From assembly GCA_029204225.1 (NCBI GenBank), contig CM055096.1:28595995-28659994 (forward strand): DNA of 64,000 nt. Reading direction: 5' to 3'. The translations under genes were made by a program, and so were the position numbers. The notes beneath the pieces are model-generated. The model searched no databases. It was not told where the DNA came from and worked only from the letters and a program-made list of their open reading frames with translations. Source of the DNA: Diphasiastrum complanatum. Lineage: Eukaryota; Streptophyta; Lycopodiopsida; Lycopodiales; Lycopodiaceae. Below are positions 1 through 10,754 of the stretch, in pieces. Position 1 is the first letter of the stretch. Each line of letters starts with the position of its first letter.

Positions 1-207
1 AAATTTATAACACTCGTCTATGTTCTACCAGTAACCGTTGAAAATCATCTGTGAAAGTTTGTTTGGAATGAGATATGCCATTCCTCAGTAGAACTGATTT
101 TCACTGAAGGTTTGACCAAACTGCCAATTTAAAGGGGCAACATCATAAGACATGATTTGCATTCCCTCGATTGTTGTGACTTGAAAGGATAAACTTTGGC
201 CTACTAG
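1..207. other. flank with no recognisable feature
   Basis: This is AT-rich sequence upstream of the first LTR. I see no ORF, repeat or promoter that can be supported. Confidence 0.5.
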
Positions 208-849
208 TGTTGAAGTGAACAAAAAAAAAAATTCACTTCTACATGTCTAATATCTAAATTCAAAATTAGACATTCAAAAATTACATAACTATGGGTTGCG
301 TTCTGGGCCCAAGTTATAGTATAAAATTGAGTTAGTTTTTTTTTTTTTTTTTAACTTCTGGTTTTTACTTAATAGGTTTCGAAACTCTTGTAGGTGATTT
401 ATAGATGGGTCACATGATTCATGTGAACTTGGAAGGCAAGGGCATTCAGCCCATTATTTAGTAGAGAAGACGCAATGGAGAAATGTGTGAGTGTGGAGCA
501 GTCCTTACATATTGTATGCCTCTGATTTTCAGGCTGATTCAGTGTTTGACTGAGGGCCCTTGTTTCTTTTTACTTAGCAGCAATAAAAATCTGTTTTGCC
601 TTCTTGTAATGGCCTGTGTCACATGTGTTCGGATTGGAACAAAAGGTGCCCATTGTTCACAAGATCCTTGGCTGTTTTTTTGTGCAATGCAAATCTGAAA
701 TCTCTTTGTTGCATAGAGTGTTTATTTTGGATTTGTAAAGAGGACTTGTTTGCTGTAAATTTTCTGATTGAGAAACTCAGTTTCAGACGTTAATATTCAG
801 CAGGCTAGTGGGCATTGGCCCAGCACATAAGATATTTCAGCCTTCAACA
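208..849 (+). repeat. Ty1/copia 5' LTR (~642 bp)
   Basis: The ends form a perfect 8-bp inverted pair: TGTTGAAG at the start and CTTCAACA at the end. A copia-type primer site follows two bases later. Two short overlapping ORFs inside (483-793) are not conserved-looking and are taken as LTR noise. The matching 3' LTR is not in the window, so the element is truncated. LTR identity is clear from ends plus primer site; the family is not known. Confidence 0.85.
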
Positions 850-851
850 AG

Positions 852-863
852 TGGTATCAGAGC
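852..863 (+). other. primer binding site, initiator Met-tRNA
   Basis: TGGTATCAGAGC is the standard plant copia primer site, complementary to the 3' end of initiator Met-tRNA. It lies two bases after the LTR and fixes the LTR 3' boundary. Confidence 0.9.
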
Positions 864-895
864 CTTGGTTTGTGGTCATATTAGCAGGTCAAAAG

Positions 896-1740
896 ATGTC
901 TTCTATTGCTCAGTTGCAGCAGAAGTTTACAACATTCCTTGACGGACCAGCCAACTACCAAATATGGAGGCCAAGATGATCATCATCCTCAAGGGTGAGG
1001 GCCTAGGGCAGTTTATTAGTGGTGTGCACAGAAAGCCTGCCACAAGAAATAAGGAGAGAGCAGATTGGTGTAGAAGTGATGACAGAGCTTCAACCCTCAT
1101 CACTCTATCCCTATCTGAAGACCTCCTTTTATTTGTTGCTGATTGTAGCAGCAGCAAAGACATATGGGATAGGCTCAAAACAAGGTTTGAGACCAAGTCT
1201 CAGAGTGAGGTGTTGTACCTCACAGACAAATTGTTCAGTTTGAAGTGGGATGGAGCAAACCTTGAAAGCCATGTCAAGGCTATGGAGGAGATCTTCACCT
1301 CTTTAATAGCAGCTGGAGAAGAGCATGACATTAAGGCTGACCAACAACTTACTCTCTTTCTTAGATCTCTACCTGATTTCTATAGTTCTTTGAGAACTAT
1401 TTTCAGCAGGACATCGGAAATAAATTTTGAAGATGCCATCAAAGCTGTAACTGAAGACATGATGCTGCAAGGAAGATTCAAAGCTGGAAAGAATGGTGAA
1501 AAGACATTGTTTGTCAAAGGAGGTCTACACTCATGGGAAAATCAGCCAAGACAGAACTTTAAGGAGAGAAGAGGGCCTACCAAGTCACACAGTGGATAGA
1601 TGCTGGTTGAATCCACACATCCCTTGCATTCATTGCAAGAATCCTGGGCACCTGGTTGTGGACTGCGTCAAGAATCCTAGAAGATCAAGACAAGGCCCTA
1701 AAATTTTCAGAAAGAGCCAACGTCACTCAGACTTCAGATA
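896..1740 (+). pseudogene. copia gag, frameshifted
   Basis: Gag would coat the element RNA in virus-like particles. The ATG at 896 opens a frame ending in NYQIWR, the usual N-terminal Tyr-x-x-Trp signature, but a frameshift near 970 moves the rest into another frame, which stays open to about 1599. That part carries a UBN2-like gag core (DIWDRLKTRFETKS; LTLFLRSLPDFYSSL). A second shift precedes a CCHC zinc knuckle at about 1625-1670 (C-x2-C-x4-H-x4-C, in CIHCKNPGHLVVDC). At least two frameshifts make it non-functional. It belongs to the same element as the LTR at 208-849. Confidence 0.8.
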
Positions 1741-1840
1741 GTGACCAACCTGAATCATCCAAGATGGGTGAAGAGAGGGCCTAAAGGCCCGAAGTATTCT
1801 TCTGCATAGAAGAACAATGTAATGCAACTACTGTGAACCT

Positions 1841-2335
1841 GAATATGAATACGATATGGTTCTTAATTTCGGTGCTACGGCGGCTCACATAGTCTGCACA
1901 AAGGAGGTCATAAGAAACCTTGAACCTGTGAAGAATGAAAGACATATCATTCTTGGTGATGGAAGCAGACACATGGTTCAAGGAGTTGGCAGCATGAGGA
2001 CAGCTACTGGCAGTATGATCCTTCAGAACACATTGTATGGTCCATCCATGAAGAAGGATTTGATTTCTGCTGCAAAACTTGCAGACATAGGAATCAAAAC
2101 TTCATTCACCCCAGACATCTGCAGGCTGGTTAACAGCACAACCAGCAGGGTGCTATCTCTAGGATCTCGTATCGGAAATCTTTAGTATGTTAAGGTGATC
2201 TCTGAGATTGATGTTGCTAACACACTCTTGGACTTTTATGATGCTTTGTTGCATCAACGCCTATAACATATCAGCCCAAGAAACTTACACGAACTGTGTA
2301 AGCAAAATTATTTTACAGGTGTACGAGACAAGGTT
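1841..2335 (+). pseudogene. copia protease and pre-integrase remnant
   Basis: The frame 1856-2185 aligns by eye with the copia aspartic protease and its downstream stretch (LGDGSRHMVQGVGSM; LYGPSMKKDLISAAKLADIG). The catalytic Asp-Ser-Gly-Ala is replaced by Asn-Phe-Gly-Ala, so the protease is dead. After a stop, 2250-2330 reads LLHQRL, a stop, then HISPRNLHELCKQNY, a GAG-pre-integrase motif. Homology ends near 2335, where another repeat begins. Integrase, RT and RNase H of this element are missing. Confidence 0.75.
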
Positions 2336-2367
2336 AGATATCATGCGGAGGTTCGATCCCATGAGAG

Positions 2368-2953
2368 TGATAGCATAAATCAAGATCCAACATGCATAGA
2401 TGATTCCTTAACACTAATATCCATTAACACTAAGAATTAACCCTACATCCATTAAAACTAAATCCACAAATATGATAGCTTACCCTTCTCTCTCTCCCTT
2501 TCTCTCTCACAAAAAACATAAGAAATAGCAATCCTAATAAGCATCAAATCCAATAATGAGCAAGCAATAGGAAAACATGAGATATGGAGGAAAAGAGATA
2601 GAGAGCAAGGACATTCCAGATCCATTCCATAAGAGGGCCAACCTGCTTGTATTGAAATGAAGAGAGAACATGTACAATGACTCGAAATTGCTACTTATAT
2701 AGTGAATTGAGGAGATGGGCGCCCAAATTTCTATTGGCTAATCTTAACCTAAGTATTCAAAAAGTGGAGGGAACCCATTCAGTAATGGGAGGATCCAATT
2801 TGAAAATAAATCATGGTGGGAATCCCTACTTTATTCACTAAATTGACTTTAGGACCCGCGACATTAAAAGTCCCACATAATAGGCCTAAAGTCCTTTTAT
2901 TGAGTTTCTAATTAATCAAATCTCTATGTGATCATCGAGTTGAACTTACACAT
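2368..2953 (-). repeat. possible minus-strand LTR
   Basis: The block abuts the broken copia element, begins TG and ends CA on the plus strand, and has a TATA-like CTATATAAG on the minus strand near 2695. No primer site or target duplication was found, so both limits are guesses. It also contains a CT-rich stretch near 2483-2508. Confidence 0.3.
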
Positions 2954-3089
2954 GTAGGGTGTTAAGAATCGGATTTGATCTGATAGGTTTATTGTAAGCT
3001 CGAAATGCAGTATTGTAATTAACTATACATATCTTCAGCTAATTAGGATTTACAGTTTTTGGTTGTTATCGGGACGTGACCCACTATTG
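2954..3089. other. no feature seen
   Basis: This short AT-rich stretch lies between the possible LTR and the gypsy RT fragment. Nothing in it is recognisable. Confidence 0.4.
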
Positions 3090-3849
3090 TCATATCAGTC
3101 GGGCACTGATCCCGTAGACGGCTACTTGGGCAACTTTCTGCGGATCCGGTTTTATTCCATCTGCTGACACTGTAAAACCTAAATATGTTATCTCTTTTTT
3201 AAACAATTCACTTCTTTTATTGTTAGCGAACAATGTATTTTCCCTCGAAGTTGATAACACAGTTCTTAGGTGATTAACATGCATAGCATCACCACAACTG
3301 TAAACAAGTATGTCATCAACAAAATTAACCACAAACTTGCCCATAAACGGTCTAAGCACATCGTTCATTAACATCATAAATGTTGCAGGGGCGTTAGTCA
3401 ATCCAAAAGGCATGACTAAAATTTCATAGTGTCCAAAACGAGTTCGGAAGGCAGTTTTATGCACATCCTCTTCTCGAACTCTCACCTGGTGGTAACCGTT
3501 CTTTAGGTCATTTTGCTAAACACTGTAGCACCATGGAGGGCATCCAAAAGATCATCTATACGTGGCACAGGATATCGATGCTTAACAGTAATCTTGTTCA
3601 AGCCTCAATAGTCCACACACATTCTCCAAGACCCATCCTTCTTTTTTACCAGAATGATCGGAGAGGCAAAGGGGGAGAAGCTAGGTCTTACTTGCCCCTT
3701 GGCAAGATAGTCCTCAATCATGCTTCTGACCTCTTCCTCCTCTTTCAGACTCATTCTATAAGGTGGTCTATTAACAGGAGATGATCCAGGAATTAACTCG
3801 ATTCTATGCTCCACATTTCTTTTAGGGGGTAAAATAGATGGAAGTTCAT
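3090..3849 (-). pseudogene. Ty3/gypsy reverse transcriptase fragment
   Basis: In minus-strand order the frames give the region before RT ([19 protein letters not shown]), the first RT motifs ([19 protein letters not shown]), and then after a frameshift near 3500 the palm ([20 protein letters not shown]) and FVDDILVYS with both catalytic Asp. It continues into the connection region (ITYLGFTVSADGIKPDP). The break at 3500-3530 prevents expression. The first ~540 bp are repeated in inverted orientation at 4838-5376. No LTR can be assigned. Confidence 0.85.
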
Positions 3850-5376
3850 CAGAGTGGATGGAAGTTCAGCAGCGAAGTTTCGATGCTTTGAAACAAGCTG
3901 ACTTTGCTGACTTTTAGGGGTAAAATGGAAGGGTCAATCCTCGCAAGAGCAAATTCAGAGTGTGAAAAAGAGTAAAGGTGCGGGCACCTCAAAAGGCAAA
4001 GGGCGGTATGGGACGTCCAATGCCCAAGGGGGCCATTTCTACGCTATCGACGTAGGACTTGGAGCGGGCAAAGAAAGAGAACCTTTGCTTTGGAGTGTCC
4101 TCGCAATCCCTCACGGACCACCTACGGTTTGCAAGTTGAGGAGCAAATCCTATGAAAGTTGAGGAATTGAGACAAGAAGAACCTCTTGATGTTCCACGGT
4201 TGATGAACGTGTTGGTGATTCGGAAGGTGGACTCAGTTCCTTTGCCACAGTTGTCAAGAGCGGCACAACATGGGTATCAGTTTCCTTGCACTTCTTTGAT
4301 TGTTATGCGTGGACAGCTGTGTGGTACAGATGTTTTGATTCTATTTGACACTGGGTCCTCACATAACGTCATTAACTCCGCTTTGATTAAACGGTTGAGA
4401 GTGAGCAAACAACCATCCCTGTACCAGCACACAGTCGAAATGGCTGTTGGAAAGGGTGCGGAAGTGTGGGATGCCAGGGTTGTGGGTACGCCTCTAACCA
4501 TTCAGAGCTATACTGAGGAGTTAGATTTTGAGATTACCCATTTGGCTCGCTTTGATGTGGTGCTTGGAATTTGTTGGCATGTGGGGCTTGGGATACTCAT
4601 GTGTATGAGTTCCAGCACGATGGTAGGATTCACTCCCTACGTGGAGAGCCTGATATGCCTCCAGGACCTTTGATCACGACAACGCAGTTGTGTAAGGTTC
4701 AGTGTAAGTGCATGTATGTTTGTTTCTTGTATGATATGTTTGTTTTTGCTAATGAGTCTGATGTATGTCAAGAACAAACTAATCTTACTAAGAACCTAAA
4801 TCGCCAAATTAGGGAGGAGTTTCTAGATGTGTTCACGAATGAACTTCCATCTATTTTACCCCCTAAAAGAAATGTGGAGCATAGAATCAAGTTAATTCCT
4901 AGATCATCTCCTGTTAATAGACCACCTTATAGAATGAGTCTGAAAGAGGAGGAAGAGGTCAGAAGCATGATTGAGGACTATCTTGCCAAGGGGCAAGTAA
5001 GACCTAGCTTCTCCCCCTTTGCCTCTCCGATCATTCTGGTAAAAAAGAAGGATGGGTCTTGGAGAATGTGTGTGGACTATCGAGGCTTAAACAAGATTAC
5101 TGTTAAGCATCGATATCCTATGCCACGTATAGATGATCTTTTGGATGCCCTCCATGGTGCTACAGTGTTTAGCAAAATTGACTTAAAGAGTGGTTACCAC
5201 CAGGTGAGAGTTCGAGAAGAGGATGTGCATAAAACTGCCTTCCGAACTCGTTTTGGACACTATGAATTTTAGTCATGCCCTTTGGATTGACTAACGCACC
5301 TGCAACATTTATGATGTTAATGAACGATGTGCTTAGACCGTTTATGGGCAAGTTTAAGGTTAATTTTGTTGATGAC
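3312..5376. repeat. large inverted repeat of gypsy RT (two ~540-bp arms)
   Basis: The left arm is about 3312-3849 and the right arm about 4838-5376; they are close reverse complements with small differences. The ~990-bp spacer holds the gag tail and protease of the plus-strand copy. The right arm stops abruptly after the codons for the first catalytic Asp, while the left copy continues to 3090. Two independent insertions of one family, or a rearrangement, could explain it. Confidence 0.85.
3962..5376 (+). pseudogene. Ty3/gypsy gag tail, protease and RT fragment
   Basis: About 4060-4090 carries, in a secondary frame, the end of a CCHC knuckle (ALECPRNPSRTTYG). The frame 4152-4673 holds the retroviral-type protease with intact Asp-Thr-Gly (LILFDTGSSHNVINSALI) and a VVLG motif. 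The next frame, 4571-5272, covers the linker and the RT fingers and palm up to the stop after GHYEF; a further shift adds [16 protein letters not shown] and VNFVDD. Sequence switches to unrelated DNA at 5377. Frameshifts and truncation make it a pseudogene. Confidence 0.85.
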
Positions 5377-5709
5377 AATCAGCAACAGTAGGAACTGTAT
5401 ATGTGACTCTGACTCACTATGGGATACAATGACGAGCTCAAGTAGATCAATAACTATCTCAAGTAAATCAGGCAACTCGCTCACACTGTGTGATATAGAA
5501 TTATCCTCAAGAATCTTATCAGGACCTGGACAAGTTGGCCGAGAAGTATCAAAGTAATATTGAAGACGTGTGAGCCATTTGTCGAACATATATTGAGATG
5601 GTATATCACTATTAAAAACAAAAAGATAATCTAAAGGGGATAGAGATCGAAAATCAGAAGTCATGATAAAAATAAAATTAAAAGTAACGGAAAAGAATAC
5701 GTAACCCAA
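5377..5709 (-). other. unrecognised minus-strand ORF fragment
   Basis: A 130-codon frame (5317-5709) runs mostly through this block; its last codons cross into the gypsy copy. The peptide is rich in Ser, Asp, Leu and Pro (FDKWLTRLQYYFDTSRPTC; SVSELPDLLEIVIDLLELV). It resembles the variable linkers of copia polyproteins but I cannot assign it. It has the same orientation as the retroelement leader at 5957-6946. Confidence 0.3.
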
Positions 5710-5956
5710 TGATCCAAATAATTTGGTGATTTATTTATTTATTTTATAATGGAGGAGAAAACGAAGAAAAAGTGAAAAATGAAATCGACGATAAAAAATG
5801 AATTATGGAATCGAAACGCAAATGGAACGGAAACTAATAAGAAATAACGAAAGACAAAATGAAAAATGTGATGGAAAACACAAACTACAAAATGGAATGA
5901 AAATTAAGCCACAGGCAGAAAATTAAGCCAGGCAAGACGCTAATCAAGTGGACGAA

Positions 5957-6907
5957 CTAAAGGAGAGGACATAAGTCGTCACAACAGGTACGCCAATGAA
6001 AAGACATGACAAAGGCTGCTAAAGAAAGAAAAAAAAAGGGAAATGACAAATAGTGTAAGTAGTACCTCGCAATTACAATCGAAAGCGTACCGGGCAGCCA
6101 CAAAATAGAGGTAAGAGGGGCCTGCAAAAGCAACCAAATAATGAAAGAAAGAAGTAGCAAGTAGTGGAGTATATGGTTGGAAAATGGACAGCCAAGTAAG
6201 GAAAGTGAGTGCCAAAAAGAGAGGGTTAGGCAGCCAGCAAGCAAAGCTAGAAAATCAGTAGAAAGAAGGTGGAGACAATGCAAGGAGGGGTGGGCTGGGA
6301 AAGAGGTGGGCTGGAAACGGGCAGTAGGTGGGTAGCGGTTGAGTTGTGGACAACAAGCGGAAAGTAAAGTAGGGTGCTGGAAGTAGGTGGGCTGGAAACA
6401 GGCAGTAGGTGGGTAGCGGTAGAGCGCCAATCCTCCTCCAAACGATAGTGATAATCTGCAAAACGAGTGGAGAGAGAGCTGAAGATCCAAGCTGAAAATG
6501 GGTGCTGGGCAGCAGTTAGTAAAATCCACAAATGTCTTGCAAAATGATGGAAAAACCGCTGAAAATGGTGATGAAGTAGGGCGCTGGACAGCCTCCAAAC
6601 AATCAGCAAAATGGACAGCAAATCGGTGGAGAAATCCGTCGAAGATGGCAAGGTAGTAGGGCGTTGGGTAGCAGCTACCAAAATCCGCGCATAACTTGAA
6701 AAAAAAAGGAGAAAACGGCTGAAAATGGTGATGAAGTAGGGCACTGGACAACCTCCAATCAATCCACGAAATGGGCAACAAATCGGTGGAGAAAATCGAC
6801 GAAAGTGACAAGGTAGTAGGGCCATCAGCCTCTACCAAATATGGAAAAACGATGGAAATCTGATGAAAAAATCGACGAAAGTGATGGGTTAGTAGGGCGC
6901 TAGACAA
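5957..6907 (-). repeat. retroelement leader with internal repeats, open frame
   Basis: A 316-codon minus-strand frame lies just downstream of a minus-strand copia primer site, where leader or gag is expected. The DNA has repeated blocks: one near 6310-6330 recurs at 6390-6420, and a ~130-bp unit containing AAAATGGTGATGAAGTAGGG recurs near 6565 and 6725. The peptide is Phe/Ser/Leu-rich, with recurring HHHFQ and DLLPI words, and does not look like a known domain. I read the open frame as a by-product of the repeats. Confidence 0.45.
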
Positions 6908-6934
6908 CCTCTACTAAATTTGCCACAGGAAAGT

Positions 6935-6946
6935 GCTATGATACCA
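6935..6946 (-). other. primer binding site (copia type), minus strand
   Basis: On the minus strand this reads TGGTATCATAGC, one base from the usual Met-tRNA primer site. It implies a minus-strand element whose LTR lies above 6946. Confidence 0.7.
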
Positions 6947-6955
6947 AGTTACGAA

Positions 6956-7270
6956 TGATGCCACAATTGATCTAGAGCTAAGCTATGAAAGCATCACATA
7001 AGCAAGGCTTAACCCTAGAAAGCAGGAAAAGAGAGAGATTAAGGAGATTAAAGAGAGAGATCAATATCATCAGCTGAGTAACAAATGACACAGATTCCCT
7101 ATTTATAGCCTAGAGGAAGCCCTAAAAGGAAGCTTTCAGTGGTTCGGGCCCAACTGGGAGGGATAATAGTGCGCCCTCCAAGAAGGCCCCCACTCTCCAA
7201 TAATATGTCCAAATGTCCAAATAATGGATAATAAGACCCAAGGCCAACCATCTAGTCTAAGTGTCAATAA
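6956..7270 (-). repeat. copia LTR, minus strand (partial limits)
   Basis: The block adjoins the primer site and carries a strong TATA box, CTATAAATAG on the minus strand at 7100-7109, followed by GA-rich leader sequence. The upper limit is unclear and is set where the next tandem repeat begins. Confidence 0.5.
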
Positions 7271-7299
7271 TGAATTGAAAGCAATTTGGGCGCGATTTG

Positions 7300-8045
7300 G
7301 ACTGGGAACCTTCGCCACTATCCTTTTGATGGAGACTAACCTTCACCGACTTGCAGAGTACATATTGATGATCAGAGGCTGGCAAGGGTTTGGCGAAGGT
7401 TCTCATGGTGAGAGATAGTCTGGCAAAGGTTCAGAAGACAATTTAGCACTTTTGAGAGCTGAGAACGTTCGCCGGACTAGTTACAAGTAATATTAATTTT
7501 CGCTGACTTCACAGATACTTCAGAACAATGTTTTATGACTATTTTGAGCTCGGCGAAGATTAATGATATACTGGCGAGGGTTTATGAAGGTTGGCGAAGG
7601 TTCAAAGGACTTAGATTTTTCTCTGAGCACTGGGAACGTTCGCCTGACCACTTTTTCTCAATATTAATCTTCGCCGACTTCACTGAAGCTAGAAAACATG
7701 GAAAAGTAGCTACTGGCAAAGTGGCAAAGGTTTACAGTAAGTACTTTTGCATATATTGAAGTTGGCGAGGGTTTTGATGGCAAATTCCTATTTTTGGTGT
7801 CTAAGAACCTCCGCCAGAGCCCGTACACTCAATATTAACCTTCGCCGACCTCCAAGATGGCTACGATGCTGAAAACGAAGCTGGGCGAAGGTTGTTTGGG
7901 GTGTTTTGGGCTACTGTGAGATTTTGGACATTTTTTACAAAGGTTTTTTCATTTTTCTGGCTGTTTTTTTGGCAATTTTGGCAAACTGGCTTGGAAATAA
8001 CCTTTGCCTGACTAATTGTAGGTACTGATGATGTGGCAGAACGTA
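7300..8045. repeat. diverged ~170-bp tandem repeat, about five units
   Basis: Each unit contains GAACNTTCGCC, then about 20 bases later AATATTAANNTTCGC, followed by G-rich GGCGAAGGTT words. Unit anchors lie at about 7305, 7463, 7633, 7805 and 7996, a spacing of 158-191 bp. The units are strongly diverged, so the array is old. It lies between two minus-strand retroelement ends and may be part of the leader of the element primed at 8371. Confidence 0.75.
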
Positions 8046-8370
8046 CTGCTAGGTGGGCGAAGGTTGGTTTGATCAAAGCAGAAAGTTATGAGGTTTGATA
8101 GGTGTTTTGGCTCTTTTCTAGACAGCTTGTCAAAACTACATGGCTTTTTCTGATTTTTAGGATCTATGGAAGGGATAGGGTGCTGGGATTTGATGTTTCT
8201 CACCTCTCAATCTCTCTCCACAGATCATACAAGCAACAAATCATGAAAAAACAACAAATCTAACCTCTACTCCACACTAAACTACCTCCCACACATCCAT
8301 TCCACAAGCAAAAATCACAAATACAAGATGAATGTATGCAAGCTAGAAAAGCAAGAAAATGCTAGTCTAT

Positions 8371-8391
8371 TCCTCGGCAACGGCGGCGCCA
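8371..8391 (-). other. primer binding site, Asp-tRNA type
   Basis: The minus strand reads TGGCGCCG, an extra CCG, then TTGCCGAGGA. Without the extra triplet it matches the complement of the Asp-tRNA 3' end used by Tat and Athila gypsy elements. It points to a minus-strand gypsy element. Confidence 0.75.
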
Positions 8392-8397
8392 AAAAAT

Positions 8398-8721
8398 TGT
8401 AGCGGCCTTGGTTCACCTGTCACGCATAGATTCGTTCCCAAGGGAATAGTGCTTCCCTTGCGAAGTTAGCTTGCAAAACTTACTCTAACCACACCTATAT
8501 TAACCACATCTAACTAACCACCCTACTTTAACCACAAGCATGAGAAGGAAGACTGAAACCTGGCAAAATGAAACCTAACAACATGAAGCACAAATTAGTA
8601 AGCATTATACATAAACTAATGGCATCATACTTAAAGCTAATTACCATGAAACTTTGATCTTTGAGGACAAGAGCATGAAACATAAACTGATATATAACAC
8701 AAAGCGTAAACTAGTAGCATG

Positions 8722-8758
<37 letters not shown>

Positions 8759-9012
8759 AAATGGTGCCTTTTTATAGATGGGGAAGGCCCTCGTCCCTTT
8801 CTCCTGTTGGTTAATCACAATGGCAAGGATCCTAATCGAAGTCGTCTAAACTAACACAAAATGAACCTAGTGGTTTTAGGAAAGCACAAGGACACTCACG
8901 ATTCATGTGAGTTCTAATTTGGGCCCTTTTAGCTTTTTTATTAACAACTTGACTTAGGGCCTCTAATATCGTTTTAGAGTTTTAGGCCCCTAGTCACTTA
9001 TTCCTAATTCTA
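8398..9012 (-). repeat. gypsy LTR, minus strand
   Basis: It starts TGTAG directly next to the Asp-tRNA primer site and can end at CTACA near 9012 (a second CTACA lies at about 9021). A TATA box reads CTATAAAAAG on the minus strand near 8768-8777. A (CA)n tract occupies about 8726-8757. With the primer site on its low side it is the 5' LTR of a minus-strand element whose coding part is missing. Confidence 0.65.
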
Positions 9013-9379
9013 CAAGTTCTACAAAGCCAAATTGCGCATTGCACTAGTACGCATATTTATTATTTATTTTTTGATTGATTATAGTCTCTATCTTGAAGTT
9101 CAATTTAGTCGAGCCACATACAATGTTGTTTGCTTATTTTGGTAATGTAGTAGCCTTTGCTTTCAACAATTGAGTTCGACAAGCAACAATCTTTGGGTTA
9201 TATTGTTTTCTTCTAATTTGTTGAACTTTGATAAAAACATCTTCATAAAAATTTATTAAGTAATAAGAGTCGAATTGATAGGTGGTAAAATATTGATAGG
9301 TGCAATGAGAGTTGAAATGTCTTGAAGTGTGGCATAAAGTGTACAAGCTTGTTGTATATAAAAGATGTACCTGTTCTTT

Positions 9380-9565
9380 CCATGTGAATGGAAATTTTTA
9401 GTTAAAGTTAAGTGAGCACATTGCTCGACAATGAAACGGCTTGAATAAGGATAAAATGTGCTTGTCTAGAAAAAACAGTCACTTGCAATGACAACTATCA
9501 TTTTCAGACTGTGTTTGAGAAAGGCCTGAAATAAATCCATAGGAAACTAGTCCGTTGACATTGTG
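9380..9565 (-). pseudogene. degenerate gypsy integrase fragment
   Basis: Across several frames the minus strand gives FISGL..TQS, FSRQAHFILIQA and EQCAHL, words typical of the first half of the gypsy integrase core. It has stops and shifts. It is a different copy from the integrase at 9658-10101. Confidence 0.45.
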
Positions 9566-9657
9566 GAATTGGTCAACTTTGAAGAAGACCAAAGGATAAA
9601 ACAAAAGTTTTGCTTCATTGAGCAGTAAGAGTGTCTATGTGAGGAATTGGTTATTGA

Positions 9658-10101
9658 TTAGAAATAGTGGGATGGCTTAAAGTACAACGTAAACAATTTT
9701 TTGGTACCACCCTTATTGACAAGTAAATTAGGGGTGCCAAATTGACTTTGACTAGGACGAATAAGACCACAAGTCAATAGACAGTCACTTACTATACATG
9801 TTGGCAACCCATACAACATGAAAAGTTCACCTACGAACAATCGAGCTAGTTCTAGAGCTTTTACAATTGTTGTGGTTGGGAGGAAATGTTCCATCTTGGT
9901 TAGATGATTTCCCATCATCCATATGGTATCATAGCCTCGTTGGGTATGTGGCAACCCAACTGTGAAATCCATGGAAATGCTTTTCGATTTACCAGCTGGG
10001 ATTAATAATGGTTGCAACACACCACTTGCTTTTAGGCGCTCTGCTTTATTTACTTTACATCTATGGCATCTAGTAACATACTGTTGGATGTCCATCCTCA
10101 T
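9658..10101 (-). pseudogene. Ty3/gypsy integrase, zinc finger and core start
   Basis: The 147-codon frame begins within the HHCC finger (CHRCKVNKAERLKASGVL), then has the first catalytic Asp region (SMDFTVGLPHTQRGYDTIW) and the second Asp in TCIVSD. After that the frame departs from the family, so the final Glu is missing. It follows RT and RNase H fragments in the right order on the minus strand and is probably the same decayed element. Confidence 0.8.
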
Positions 10102-10429
10102 CTTAGGCCAAAAGAACTACTGTCTTAGAAGCTCCTAGGTCTTTTGAATTCCTGCTATTATGACACACAAAGAATTTGGTACCTAGTTTTTCTGATGTTC
10201 GGAACACAAATCCTAGATACTTCTATATAGTATATATTCATCTTGTTTCCATCTGAATCTTGCTATATTGTACTTGAATCCTCCACATGGTCTGCTACAT
10301 TTCCCTTTCAATGAATCAAGGAAATAATCATGAATTTGAGTATTGAGCATGGCTTTCAACCCAAGGAGTCTACTACAATGTTAAAATTTCGTTTCTTTAA
10401 CGAATGCTCATGTCAAACTCCTGCGTCAA

Positions 10430-10720
10430 TTCTGACCATCGAGCTTTTCTTCCTCAAAGGTCAGGTTGATTACAAAGATAGCAAATGCTTTCATGGTTAG
10501 TTAGAATCTCAAATTGTGCGCCATACAAATATTGGCATCAAGTTTTATGGGCATGGACAGTGGAAAACACTCATAGGTACTATACTTTACTTGAGTGGAT
10601 TCCAAACTTGTTACTTTCGAAGGCAACTAGCCTTCCATTTGGAATAAACACTGCTCCTACTACAAAGTCACTTGCATTGGTTTCAACTACACATGGCTAA
10701 TTAGGATTGACGACTTTTAT
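10430..10720 (-). pseudogene. gypsy RNase H remnant
   Basis: Minus-strand frames, with stops, read ETNASDFVVGAVF, RLVAFESNKFG, YLYGAQFEILTNHES and KARWSELTQEFD. The usual catalytic Asp of ETDAS is Asn here. It lies between RT (10755-11330) and integrase (9658-10101). Confidence 0.7.
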
Positions 10721-10754
10721 CAATAATCCACTTAAGAGTTTCAAAACTCTCTTG

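Noticed and set aside
2340-2365. GGTTCGATCCC as a tRNA T-arm or SINE B-box
   Set aside because: No A-box or acceptor stem pairs with it at a suitable distance.
5957-6907. 316-codon minus frame as a gene
   Set aside because: The DNA is an internally repeated retroelement leader; the peptide lacks domain signatures.
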